This document shows positions 1 to 8,830 of a stretch of 64,000 bases of DNA, one piece after another (position 1 is the first letter of the stretch; every line of letters starts with the position of its first letter). The notes under the pieces are model-generated. The model searched no databases. It had not been told where the DNA came from and saw nothing but the letters and a program-made list of their open reading frames with translations. The DNA is taken from positions 395,560 through 459,559 of the forward strand of contig NZ_RXMA01000001.1 of assembly GCF_003966125.1 (NCBI RefSeq), written 5' to 3'. The stretch is from Azospirillum griseum. GTDB taxonomy: Bacteria; Pseudomonadota; Alphaproteobacteria; Azospirillales; Azospirillaceae. The translations under genes and the position numbers were made by a program.

Positions 1-351
1 CGCGCGCTGGCGGTGCGCCCGGCCATCCTGCTGCTCGACGAACCGCTGTCCGCGCTCGACGCGCAAACGCGCGAGCTGCTGATGGATGACTTCCTCGATC
101 TCTGGCGGCGCGAGAAGACCACGGCGCTCTACGTCACCCACAATCTGGACGAGGCGCTGCGGTTGGCCGACCGCGTGGTGGTGTTGAGCCGCCGCCCTGG
201 CCGCATCCGCGAGATCGTGACCATCGAGGAGCCGCGCGACCGCCGCCTCGCCCCCGCCGCGCAAGCGCATCTGGCGGAGGTGCGCGCCCGGCTGTGGCAC
301 CTGATGAAGGCCGAAGCGCAAATGGCCGACCGAGAGATCGCCCGTGCCTGA
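1..351 (+). CDS. ABC transporter ATP-binding protein, 3' part (SsuB/TauB/NrtD type)
   Basis: This is the C-terminal part of an importer ATPase; the reading frame is open from base 1, so the true start lies outside the window. The Walker B segment LLLLDEP followed by SALD (D-loop) lies at about bases 28-60, and the switch histidine is in YVTHN near base 140. The tail RLADRVVVLSRRPGRI is typical of the nitrate/sulfonate/taurine ATPase family. It energises uptake together with the permease, whose GTG start overlaps its stop by 8 bases, and the binding protein that follows. The substrate cannot be told from the sequence. Confidence 0.93.
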   Translation, partial: RALAVRPAILLLDEPLSALDAQTRELLMDDFLDLWRREKTTALYVTHNLDEALRLADRVVVLSRRPGRIREIVTIEEPRDRRLAPAAQAHLAEVRARLWHLMKAEAQMADREIARA

Positions 352-1165
352 TCCCATCAACACCCCCACCAGCACGCAAAGCACTCTGCAAGCCGTGCGC
401 TTTCGCGGCGGCGGGTTCCACCCGCGCCGTCACCCCTGGGCCGCGCTCGCCGCCTTCGCCCTGCTGATCGCGCTGTGGGAGGGGACGAGCCGCGTCGGGC
501 TGGCCAGCCCGCTGTTCCTGCCGCCGCCCAGCGCGGTGGGTCGGGCGCTGGCCGGGATGATCGCCGACGGATCGCTGTGGCTGAACCTGAAAGCCTCGCT
601 GCTGCGAATCGGGGTGGGGTGGAGCCTGGGCACGTTGGGCGGCTTGACGGTGGGCCTGCTGATGGGGGTGGCGTCGGTCGCCCGCGCGGTCGGCGTTCCG
701 CTGGTGTCGGCCTTCTTCCCAATTCCCAAGATCGCGCTGCTGCCGCTGTTCATCCTGTGGTTCGGCATCGGCGAGGCGTCCAAATTCGCCACCATCGGCT
801 TTGGCGTCTTCTTTCCCACGGTGATCGCCGTCTACAGCGCCATCGATTCGGTCCCGCGCAACCTGATCCGCATGGCGCAGAGCTTCGGCCTGCCCTGGGG
901 GGCCATTCTGCGCAACATCCTGCTGCCCGGCGCGCTGCCCGGCATCCTGGCCGGATTCCGCATCACCGCGTCCATCGCCCTGATCCTGGTGGTCGCCGCC
1001 GAGATGATCGGGGCCGAATACGGCATCGGGGCCTTCGTGCTGATGGCGGGCAACCTGATGCAGACCGACACGCTGCTGGCCGGGGTGATGGTGATGTCGG
1101 CGCTGGGCCTGACCATCGGCGCGCTGCTGTCGCTGCTGGAACGCCGCCTGCTGGTCTGGCGCTAA
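344..1165 (+). CDS. ABC transporter permease, SsuC/TauC type
   Basis: A 273-residue inner-membrane permease of the binding-protein-dependent transport family. There is a first membrane helix at about residues 30-50 and a cluster of helices from about residue 85 to the end. The cytoplasmic EAA-like coupling loop is near residues 175-195 (AQSFGLPWGAILRNILLPG). It starts with GTG overlapping the end of the ATPase gene, which indicates translational coupling. It forms the channel of the importer encoded by this operon. Confidence 0.93.
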   Translation: MPDPINTPTSTQSTLQAVRFRGGGFHPRRHPWAALAAFALLIALWEGTSRVGLASPLFLPPPSAVGRALAGMIADGSLWLNLKASLLRIGVGWSLGTLGGLTVGLLMGVASVARAVGVPLVSAFFPIPKIALLPLFILWFGIGEASKFATIGFGVFFPTVIAVYSAIDSVPRNLIRMAQSFGLPWGAILRNILLPGALPGILAGFRITASIALILVVAAEMIGAEYGIGAFVLMAGNLMQTDTLLAGVMVMSALGLTIGALLSLLERRLLVWR

Positions 1166-1204
1166 TCCTGAACCAAGAACACAAACGTGAAGAGGACACC
1201 CACC

Positions 1205-2245
1205 ATGTCGATTGCACGCTGGACCCGCCGCACGCTTCTGCAACGGACGGCCTTTGCGGGCGTGGCACTGGCGGCGGCGCTGGCCGTCGGCCCGCAGCCC
1301 GTCGCGGCGCAAACGCTGGACAAGGCGTCGGTCGGCGTGCTGGCGCTGTCCTCCTCCGGCCCGATCTTCATCGCCAAGGCCAAGGGTTATTTCGAGCGCG
1401 AGGGGCTGGACGTCACCCTGTCCACCTTCACCTCGGCCCAGCAGGTGCCGGTGGCGGTCGCCTCCGGCGATGTGGATTTCGGCGTCACCGGCCTGACGGC
1501 GGGCTTCTACAATCTGGCCGCCAAGGGGGCGATCACCATGATCGCCGCGCAAAGCCGCGACGAGCCGGGCTTTCCCCTCAGCGCCTATGTGGCGACCAAC
1601 GCCGCCCACGCCGCCGGGTTGGCCAAGCCATCGGACCTGAAGGGCAAGCGCATCGCCATCACCACGGTGGGGTCCACCTTCCATTACATGATCGGCATCC
1701 TGGGCCAGAAATACGGCTTCACGGTCAAGGACGTGACCATGGTCCCGCTGCAGGACGTGCCGAAGATGGTCGCCGCCTTCAAGGGCGGTCAGGTGGACGC
1801 CATCCTGGCCCCCTCCACCGTCGCCCGCCAGTTGGTGGCCGACGGGGCCGGTCAGATCCTGGGCTGGGCCGGGGATGAAACGCCCTGGCAATTGGGCGCG
1901 CTGTTCACCGGGCCGAAGACGATCCAGACCCGCCGCCCGGTGGTCGAAAAATTCGTCCGCGCCTACAAGACGGCGTTGGCCGAATACCACGCCGCTTTCA
2001 ACGTCAAGGACGCCTCCGGCGCGTTGGTGAAGGGGCCGGGCTATGACGCGCTGCTGACCATCATCGCCGACGCGACCAAGCAGAAGCCGGAGATCGTCGC
2101 CGCCGGTCTGCCCTATGTCGATCCCAACGCCCGCCTGCTGATCGACGACGTCGTCAACCAGGTCCGCTTCTGGCAATCGGAAGGCCAGGTCGACAAGGCG
2201 CTGGATCCCAAATCCATCCTGGATCTGAGCTTCATCGGCCAATAA
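1205..2245 (+). CDS. ABC transporter periplasmic substrate-binding protein (NMT1/SsuA-like)
   Basis: A 346-residue periplasmic binding protein. The N-terminus has paired arginines (TRRTLLQR), a hydrophobic stretch and an AQ cleavage region, so export could be by Sec or Tat. The mature part follows the SsuA/TauA/THI5-like pattern: a short strand, GPIFIAKAKGYFEREGLDV, then VASGDVDFGVTG. I chose the ATG at 1205 because AGAGGA lies 8 bases upstream; a GTG at 1187 lacks this. It is the third gene of the importer operon. Sulfonate, nitrate, pyrimidine-precursor or related organic ligands are all possible. Confidence 0.9.
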   Translation: MSIARWTRRTLLQRTAFAGVALAAALAVGPQPVAAQTLDKASVGVLALSSSGPIFIAKAKGYFEREGLDVTLSTFTSAQQVPVAVASGDVDFGVTGLTAGFYNLAAKGAITMIAAQSRDEPGFPLSAYVATNAAHAAGLAKPSDLKGKRIAITTVGSTFHYMIGILGQKYGFTVKDVTMVPLQDVPKMVAAFKGGQVDAILAPSTVARQLVADGAGQILGWAGDETPWQLGALFTGPKTIQTRRPVVEKFVRAYKTALAEYHAAFNVKDASGALVKGPGYDALLTIIADATKQKPEIVAAGLPYVDPNARLLIDDVVNQVRFWQSEGQVDKALDPKSILDLSFIGQ

Positions 2246-2290
2246 GGCACCCGCACGCGCCGTTCCCCCGCCCGCGCGGGGGAGCGGGCG

Positions 2291-2608
2291 TCAGCGCCGC
2301 CGGGCGTACACCTTGGGTTGGGCGAAGTTCAGATGGTCGAGCAGCTCCTTGCTGACGCAGCCATCGACCGGCAGCTTGGCCGCGCGCTGGTAGGCGCGGA
2401 TGGCCGAACCGGTCTGCCCGCCCGCCTTGCCATCGACCTTGCCCGCCTTGAACCCATGCTCGTTCAGCGCCTCCTGCACCCCAGCGACGTAGGTCTTGAA
2501 CATCTCCGGCGGCATCGCCCCGGCCCCGCAGGACGCGGCGAACGCGGACGAGGGCAGCGCCGCAACGGACGCAACCGCCAGCAGGGCGGCGAGGAACGGA
2601 CGGATCAT
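2291..2608 (-). CDS. Secreted peptidoglycan-binding-domain protein
   Basis: A 105-residue protein with a clear signal peptide (hydrophobic residues 4-20, cleavage near AFAA-SCG). One PG_binding_1-type repeat follows: VQEALNEHGF, a glycine/aspartate turn (KVDGKAGGQTGSAIRAYQ) and KLPVDG. Two cysteines in the mature part may form a disulfide. It probably docks on the wall in the periplasm. It lies downstream of prfB on the same strand but is separated from it by a terminator, so it is likely transcribed on its own. Confidence 0.82.
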   Translation of the reverse strand: MIRPFLAALLAVASVAALPSSAFAASCGAGAMPPEMFKTYVAGVQEALNEHGFKAGKVDGKAGGQTGSAIRAYQRAAKLPVDGCVSKELLDHLNFAQPKVYARRR

Positions 2609-2670
2609 AAGGGCACACTCCCGGTAAGAACGGACCTGGGACGATCAACGTAGCCGACGATCGTTCCATT

Positions 2671-2716
2671 CCCCAAAAAAGAAAAGCCCCCCTTCCGCTG
2701 GGAAAGAGGGGCTTTT
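2671..2716 (-). terminator. Rho-independent terminator of prfB
   Basis: Arms AAAAGCCCC (2682-2690) and GGGGCTTTT (2708-2716) pair with additional pairing inside. Read on the minus strand the hairpin is followed by a T-rich run (TTCTTTTTTGGGG). It lies about 70 bases after the prfB stop. Confidence 0.85.
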
Positions 2717-2785
2717 CAATCTCAACCGGCGCAACCAGCCGCAAGAACCGTCACGCCGCAATGCGCCGCGCGGGACGGACGGCGG

Positions 2786-3911
2786 TCAGCCCTCCAGATC
2801 CTCGTCAAGCTGGCCCTTGATGCGCGACGCCAGGGCGGCTTCCAGGAACGGATCCAACGCGCCGTCCAAAACCGCCTGACTCTGCGAGGTTTCCACGTTC
2901 GTCCGCAGATCCTTCACCATCTGATAGGGGTGCAGGACGTAGGAGCGAATCTGATGGCCCCAGCCGATGTCGGTCTTGGTCGCTTCCAACGCGGCCGCCG
3001 CGTCTTCGCGGATCTTCAACTCCCGCTCGTACAGGCGGGCGCGCAGCATGTCCCACGCCTTGGCGCGGTTCTTGTGCTGGGACCGCTCTTGCTGGCAGCT
3101 CACCACGATGTTGGTGGGCAAGTGGGTGATGCGGACCGCCGAGTCGGTCTTGTTGATGTGCTGACCGCCAGCGCCCGACGCCCGATAGGTGTCGATGCGG
3201 CAATCCTTTTCGTTGATTTCGATGTCGATCTTGTCGTCGATGACCGGCGACACCGAAACGGCGGAAAAGCTGGTCTGCCGCCGCGCCTGGCTGTCGAACG
3301 GGCTGATGCGCACCAGACGGTGCACCCCGGCCTCGGTCTTCAGCCAGCCATAGGCGTTGTGGCCCTTGATCTGGATGGTGGCGGATTTGATGCCGGCCTC
3401 TTCACCGGCGCTTTCTTCCAGCCATTCGGTCTTGAAGCCGTGCTGTTCGGCCCAGCGCGTGTACATGCGCACCAGCATCAAGGCCCAATCCTGCGCCTCG
3501 GTGCCGCCAGCCCCGGCGTTGACTTCCAGATAGCAATCGTTGGCGTCGGCCTCGCCCGACAGCAGGCTTTCCAGCTGAAGCTTGGCCGCGCGCTCGCGCA
3601 GAGCGTAGAGCTGGGCCTCGGCGTCGGCGACCACCGTCGCGTCCTCTTCCATCTCGCCCATCTCGATCAGCTCCAGGCTGTCGGACAGGTCGCGTTCCAG
3701 CGCCCGATAGCCGGACACCGAGGTGTCAAGCTGGGTGCGTTCGCGCATGATGGTCTGGGCGCGGCTGGGGTCATCCCAAAGCTTGGGATCCTCCGCCAGA
3801 TTGTTCAGTTCGTCGAGACGACGCAGCGCGTTGTCCCAGTCAAAGATGCCTCCTCAGCAGCGCCAGCGATTCTCTGATCTCGCCAGCGGCCGCTTCGATC
3901 TCGGCCCGCAT
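2786..3911 (-). CDS. prfB: Peptide chain release factor 2, with programmed +1 frameshift
   Basis: RF2 recognises UAA and UGA stop codons. The 3' part carries the GGQ motif ([11 protein letters not shown]) that triggers peptidyl-tRNA hydrolysis. The zero frame starts at the ATG at 3911, after AGGAGG, and runs 23 codons to an in-frame TGA at 3842-3840. The site reads AGG AGG CAT CTT TGA C, the classic RF2 frameshift window: an internal Shine-Dalgarno three bases before a slippery CTT, then TGA C. Shifting +1 joins to [14 protein letters not shown] and the rest, giving 374 residues, normal for RF2. The gene is autoregulated: low RF2 increases frameshifting. It follows mrcA on the same strand. 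Confidence 0.97.
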
Positions 3912-4018
3912 GGCGGTGCCTCCTCGTGTGCCTAGAGTTGATGGGATGTCGGGTGCATGTGTAGCGGCTTGACCGCGCCCATGCACCCTCTTTTCGCCAG
4001 TGGGTCAGCCCACCGTCG

Positions 4019-6505
4019 TCAGTACAGGCCGCCGGTCCCCTGCACCGCCGCCGCCGGGGCGGCCCCCGCCGACGCGTCGGCGGCAGGATCGCCGACGATG
4101 GTCGGGGTGGCGTTGGCCGAGCCGTCGAGCACGGTTTGCGGACGGTCCGGGTTGGGTTCGGTGCCGGGGAGGAAGGCCTCCCAGATCGCCTTGCGGTCGC
4201 CGGGCTGGGCCAACTGGCCGTTCGCCGGGTTGACGCGGACCAGACGCAGACCCGGCGGCACGCGGAAGGGGGTGGCCGGTTTGTCCTTCAGCGCGTCGGC
4301 CATAACCTCCTTGAACACCGGAACCGCCGCCGACCCGCCGGTTTCGCTGCCGCCCAGCGAGCGCGGCTGATCGAAGCCGATGTAGGTGCCGACCACCAGA
4401 TCGGGCGAGAAGCCGACGAACCACGCGTCGTTGCTGTCGTTGGTGGTCCCGGTCTTGCCCGCCAGCGGCTTGCCCAGCGACAGCAGCGCCGTGGCCGTGC
4501 CGCGTTGCACCACGCCTTCCATGATCGAGACGATCTGATAGGCGGTGCGCGGGTCGTTGATCTGCTCGCGGGTGTCGGGCAGCGCCGGGGGCAACATCCC
4601 GTCGCGCCAGCCCGGCGCGGCGCAAGTCGCGCAGGGGCGGCCGTCGTGACGGAAAATCGTCTTGCCGTTGCGGTCCTGGATGCGGTCGATGAAGGTCGGC
4701 GTCACCCGCTTGCCGCCGTTGGCGAGCATCGCGTAGGCGGTGGACATCCGCAGCACCGTGGTTTCCCCCGCCCCCAGCGCCATCGGCAGATAGGGGTGGA
4801 GGTTGTCGACGACGCCGAATTTCTCGACCAGCGCCTTCACCTTGTCCATGCCGATGTGCTGGGCCAGCCGGACGGTCATGACGTTGCGCGATTTTTCGAT
4901 GCCGACGCGCAGCGGCGTCGGGCCATAGAACTGGCCGCTGTAGTTTTCCGGCCGCCAGATCGGTTGCCCGCCGCCGGGGTTGTATTCGAACGGCGCGTCC
5001 ATCACCAGGGTGGACGGGGTCAGCCCCTGGTTCAACGCGGTCAGATAGACGAAGGGCTTGAACGACGAACCGGGCTGCCGCATCGCCTGGGTGGCGCGGT
5101 TGAACACGCTCATGTGCGGGGAAAAGCCGCCGACCATCGCCAGCACGCGCCCGGTGTGGGGATCGAGGGCGACCAGACCGCCTTGCACCGTCGGGATCTG
5201 GCGCAGCGCAAAATAGCTGCCGGGCGGCAGATCCTTGCCCTTCTCATCCTTGCCGTTGGTCGGTTCCACCAGCAGCAGATCGCCGAGCTTGGCGACGTCG
5301 GACGGCTTGCGCACCGCCGGGCCGAGCGTGTCGTCGTCCTTGTAGGCGCGCGCCCAACGCAGTTCGGTCAGCGGGATCTTGCCGCGCGTGCCGTCGGCCA
5401 GCCCGATGTCCAGCCCATCGGCCAGATCGTCTTTCAGCACGACCGCAAGCTTCCACCCATCGCTGCCGGCGGGCGGGGCGATGGCGGCGAGCTTCTTCGG
5501 CCAGCCATCGAAATTGTCCATCTTGCCGACCGGGCCGCGCCAGCCATGGCGGCGGTCATAGGCCACCAGCCCGTCGCGCAACGCCTTGGTCGCCACCGCC
5601 TGGAGGCGCGGATCCATGGAGGAGCGCACCGACAGCCCACCCTCGTACAGCGCCTGCTCGCCGTAGAGCTTGACCAGTTCGCGCCGGACCTCCTCGGCGA
5701 AATACTCCGCCGTCACAGTCTCCTGTTCGTCGCGCTTGCGCACGACCAGCGGCTTGGCCTGGGCGGCGCGCGCCTCTTCCGCCGTGATGTAACCGTCATC
5801 GGCCATGCGACCGATCACCCAGTTGCGGCGGGCGACGGCGGCGTCGCGCTGGCGTTCGGGGTGATAGTTGCTGGGGGCCTTGGGCAGCGCCGCCAGATAG
5901 GCGACCTCCTCGATCTCCAGTTCGTCCAACGCCTTGTTGAAGTAATTCAGCGCCGCCGCCGCCACGCCGTAGGACCGGAAGCCGAGGAAAATCTCGTTGA
6001 GATACAGCTCCATGATGCGGTCCTTGGTGAAGGCCCGCTCGATGCGGACCGCCAGGATCGCTTCCTTGATCTTGCGGGCGAAGGACACCTCGTTGGTCAG
6101 CAGCATGTTCTTGGCGACCTGCTGCGTGATCGTGCTGGCCCCGACCGGACGGCGGTCGCGCCCCAGATTTTCCACGTTCATCAGCACGGCGCGGATGATG
6201 CCGGTGGGGTCGACGCCCTTGTGGTCGTAGAAATTCTTGTCTTCGGCCGACATGAACGCGTTGATGACCCGGCGGGGCATCGCGTCCATCGGCACGAAGA
6301 TCCGGCGTTCGGAGGCGAATTCTGCCATCAACCGCCCGTCACCGGCGTGGACGCGGGTCGTCACCGGCGGCTGATAATTGGCCAGCTTGGTGTAATCCGG
6401 CAAATCCTGGTTGTAATGGTCCAGCAGGAACACCAAACCGCCCGCCCCGGCCAGGGCCAGCAGAACCACACTCATCAGCAAGGACAGAAGAAGGCGCATG
6501 ACCAT
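4019..6505 (-). CDS. mrcA: Penicillin-binding protein 1A (bifunctional transglycosylase/transpeptidase)
   Basis: An 828-residue class A PBP that polymerises and cross-links peptidoglycan at the inner membrane. There is one N-terminal membrane helix (about residues 4-27). The transglycosylase domain has EDKNFYDHKGVDPTG and STITQQVAKNMLL. The transpeptidase domain has SxxK (GSSFKPF), SRN and KTGTT motifs. I took the ATG at 6505 so that the membrane anchor begins almost at once; the ATG at 6499 is an equally good choice, and longer frames upstream lack coding character. The gene sits between the amidase and prfB, the usual alphaproteobacterial order. Confidence 0.96.
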   Translation of the reverse strand: MVMRLLLSLLMSVVLLALAGAGGLVFLLDHYNQDLPDYTKLANYQPPVTTRVHAGDGRLMAEFASERRIFVPMDAMPRRVINAFMSAEDKNFYDHKGVDPTGIIRAVLMNVENLGRDRRPVGASTITQQVAKNMLLTNEVSFARKIKEAILAVRIERAFTKDRIMELYLNEIFLGFRSYGVAAAALNYFNKALDELEIEEVAYLAALPKAPSNYHPERQRDAAVARRNWVIGRMADDGYITAEEARAAQAKPLVVRKRDEQETVTAEYFAEEVRRELVKLYGEQALYEGGLSVRSSMDPRLQAVATKALRDGLVAYDRRHGWRGPVGKMDNFDGWPKKLAAIAPPAGSDGWKLAVVLKDDLADGLDIGLADGTRGKIPLTELRWARAYKDDDTLGPAVRKPSDVAKLGDLLLVEPTNGKDEKGKDLPPGSYFALRQIPTVQGGLVALDPHTGRVLAMVGGFSPHMSVFNRATQAMRQPGSSFKPFVYLTALNQGLTPSTLVMDAPFEYNPGGGQPIWRPENYSGQFYGPTPLRVGIEKSRNVMTVRLAQHIGMDKVKALVEKFGVVDNLHPYLPMALGAGETTVLRMSTAYAMLANGGKRVTPTFIDRIQDRNGKTIFRHDGRPCATCAAPGWRDGMLPPALPDTREQINDPRTAYQIVSIMEGVVQRGTATALLSLGKPLAGKTGTTNDSNDAWFVGFSPDLVVGTYIGFDQPRSLGGSETGGSAAVPVFKEVMADALKDKPATPFRVPPGLRLVRVNPANGQLAQPGDRKAIWEAFLPGTEPNPDRPQTVLDGSANATPTIVGDPAADASAGAAPAAAVQGTGGLY

Positions 6506-6743
6506 TCCCGAGAAGACCAGCGAGGACCGGCGTCCCCCAACGACAAAACGGGCGCTCGCGCACCGCGATTGGCCCAAAGACCACCGCAGCCCGCCAGAAG
6601 CACCCGGAAACACCGCATCCTAACACCAAGCGGCCCCACCGCGCGCCCCTCATCCCGACATGTCAGGACAATGTGTCACGCAGAGGGCAGGACCAGCGCC
6701 GTCACAGACATCACACAGGCACAGCGTCCGCGAACGCGCGCCG

Positions 6744-8222
6744 TCAACCGCCCTTCGCCCCGCTCAACCATCGGAAATAGGCGTCGATGGTGCGGGCCAG
6801 GGCGCGGCCCAGCTTTTCGCGGTGGTCGGCGGTGGTCAGCAGGTTGGCGTCCTGACGGCTGGACAGATAGCCCATTTCGATCAGGGCCGACGGCACGTCC
6901 GGCGCGGTCAGCACGGCGAAGCCGGCCTGACGGTGCGGTTTGCTCGGGATCAGCGTCACCTCGCGCCCCAGATGCTCCAGGGCGATTTTGGCGAAGCGCT
7001 TGGAATGGTTCATCGTGTCGCGCTGGGCCAGATCGATCAGGATGCCCGCCACCAGATCGTCCTTGCCCGACAGATCGGCCCCGGCGATGGAATCGGCGCG
7101 GTTTTCCTTCGCCGCCAGCATTTCGGCCTCGCGGTCGGACGCCTTGTCGGACAGGGTGTAGATCGACAGGCCACGCATCTCGCCGCTGCCGATGCTGTCG
7201 GCGTGCAGCGACAGGAACAGGCTGGCGTCGGCCTCGCGCGCCATGGCCACACGGTCACGCAGGCGGATGAAGACATCCCGGTCGCGGGTCAGCTTCACCC
7301 GGTAGCGGCCGGTCGCCTCCAACTGGCGCTTGGCCTCGCGGGCGGCGGCCAGCGTGATGTCCTTTTCGTGCAGACCGCCCACACCGATGGCCCCCGGATC
7401 GGGACCGCCATGGCCGGGATCGAGCACGATCAACGGCTTTTCCACCTCCGGCACCGGTTTGGCCGAGGGAACGGGGGCGGAGGGAACCGGCAGGGTCATG
7501 CGGGGCGCGCCCGTGGGCAAACCGACGGGCAGCAGTTGCGCGGGCGGGGGCTGCACGGGCGGGGGCGGATCGGCGGGCGGGCTTGGCGCGGCCTCCGCCT
7601 CCCCCACCGCCGCGCGCGCGGTGGATTCGGTGTTGCGTGTGCCCTCGCCCCGCTCCGGGGTCCGTTTGGGCGCGGCGGGAGCGGCGGCGGCCAGGCGCTG
7701 GAATTCGATGGGCGATGCCCGTTCCAGGTCCAAAACGAGCCTGGATTGATGCCCCTCACGCGGGGGGATCATGTAGGCTTCGCGCAGCTTGGCCGGACCA
7801 ACCGTTTCAAAGGTCAAACGAAGCGAACCAGGGGTGGGCGACGAGTAACGATAACGGGCGACGATGCCCTTCCCCTCCACCGGCAGGCCGCCCCCCGTCC
7901 AGGCCAGATCGGGCAGATCGACGATGACTCGGTAGGGGTTGGCCGCCAGCGACACGGTGAAGGGCACGGACTCGCTGAGTTCCAGCACAAAGCGCGTCTT
8001 GTCCGGGTGCAGCCCCAGCCGGGCGTCCACGACCGCCGCCTTGGCCGTCGGCGGCGGGGACGGCAACAACGCCGTTGTTTGCGCCCAGGCCGGACCGCCC
8101 ACAAAGCCACCGCCGCCGATCAGCCAGCCCCACGCCGCCGCCAACAGCGCAGCGCCCACGGCGCGCACGCCCAGGCTGCGCCGCCAGCGGGTGGCGAAAC
8201 GGACAGGGGACGGAAAGGGCAT
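6744..8222 (-). CDS. amiC: N-acetylmuramoyl-L-alanine amidase, AmiC type with AMIN domain
   Basis: About 492 residues. A hydrophobic N-terminal export signal ends near GGPAWAQ. An AMIN domain follows (about residues 65-160), targeting the septal envelope. A Pro/Ala-rich linker (about 165-250) leads to an Amidase_3 zinc domain: VLDPGHGGPDPGA with the first His, a Glu in the next helix, LSLHAD, and ALIEMGYLS with the catalytic Glu. It cleaves stem peptides from glycan strands during cell separation. The start is uncertain: ATG 8222 has GGAGG only two bases upstream, while GTG 8231 is three codons earlier. Confidence 0.94.
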   Translation of the reverse strand: MPFPSPVRFATRWRRSLGVRAVGAALLAAAWGWLIGGGGFVGGPAWAQTTALLPSPPPTAKAAVVDARLGLHPDKTRFVLELSESVPFTVSLAANPYRVIVDLPDLAWTGGGLPVEGKGIVARYRYSSPTPGSLRLTFETVGPAKLREAYMIPPREGHQSRLVLDLERASPIEFQRLAAAAPAAPKRTPERGEGTRNTESTARAAVGEAEAAPSPPADPPPPVQPPPAQLLPVGLPTGAPRMTLPVPSAPVPSAKPVPEVEKPLIVLDPGHGGPDPGAIGVGGLHEKDITLAAAREAKRQLEATGRYRVKLTRDRDVFIRLRDRVAMAREADASLFLSLHADSIGSGEMRGLSIYTLSDKASDREAEMLAAKENRADSIAGADLSGKDDLVAGILIDLAQRDTMNHSKRFAKIALEHLGREVTLIPSKPHRQAGFAVLTAPDVPSALIEMGYLSSRQDANLLTTADHREKLGRALARTIDAYFRWLSGAKGG

Positions 8223-8830
8223 GACCTCCACACGGCACCGGGGAAAAGGCTGGGGAACCGCTTGACCTTGGCCCAGCTATAAACACCCCGCCCGGCATCC
8301 TCAACGCGAAGCTTGGGACATCTCCGGGAATTTCGCCCCGGGGTGCCGTTCGTGCAACACCGCGCCCCGCGACTCGAGACCGCGCCCCTCCCGCCGAAAC
8401 GTCATATTTCCGCGTTGTGCCGGGCGGATCTCTTGTCTATGGTATCGCTGCGACAAACCGCAATTCGCCAGTTCCTCAAACCGGCGGCGTTTCGGTCGTG
8501 CAACGGCCCCGCCTTTGCCCGATCCGTGCCCAATTTTGAGGAGGCTGCGGCGTGATCCGCGTCCACAGACCCCCGGTCGGCACACAGACCGTCGGTCTGT
8601 CGTCGGGTGACGCGTTCGGATGCGCGGTTGAGAGGACGAAACCTCGAAGCTGGCGTCGGCCGCAAGGCCGTTGCCCGGTGCCTGTCGACCGGCCCGTCCT
8701 GGCTGCTTTTATCAGCGCCGTTCGACGGTGGCGGTCCCTGCGCCGCACGCTTCGCCCACAACAGACGATGCCTCCAGGCGACCCTGTCGGTCGCGCGGGT
8801 CAGCCGGGATCGCGTCGTTGAGGAACGTGT
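8223..8830. other. Long intergenic region between amiC and rne
   Basis: About 600 bases with no convincing gene. It must contain the divergent promoters for the amidase and RNase E genes. The long spacing before rne fits a long 5' untranslated leader, which in other bacteria lets RNase E control its own mRNA; that role here is inference. I could not pick a clear promoter by eye. Confidence 0.5.

Noticed and set aside
134-2242. 700-codon minus-strand frame over the ABC transporter operon
   Set aside because: Shadow of three well-supported plus-strand genes; low-complexity composition.
4136-7270. Very long plus-strand open frame (over 1000 codons)
   Set aside because: It is antisense to mrcA and amiC, has His/Arg/Gly-rich composition typical of GC-rich shadow frames and no recognisable domain.
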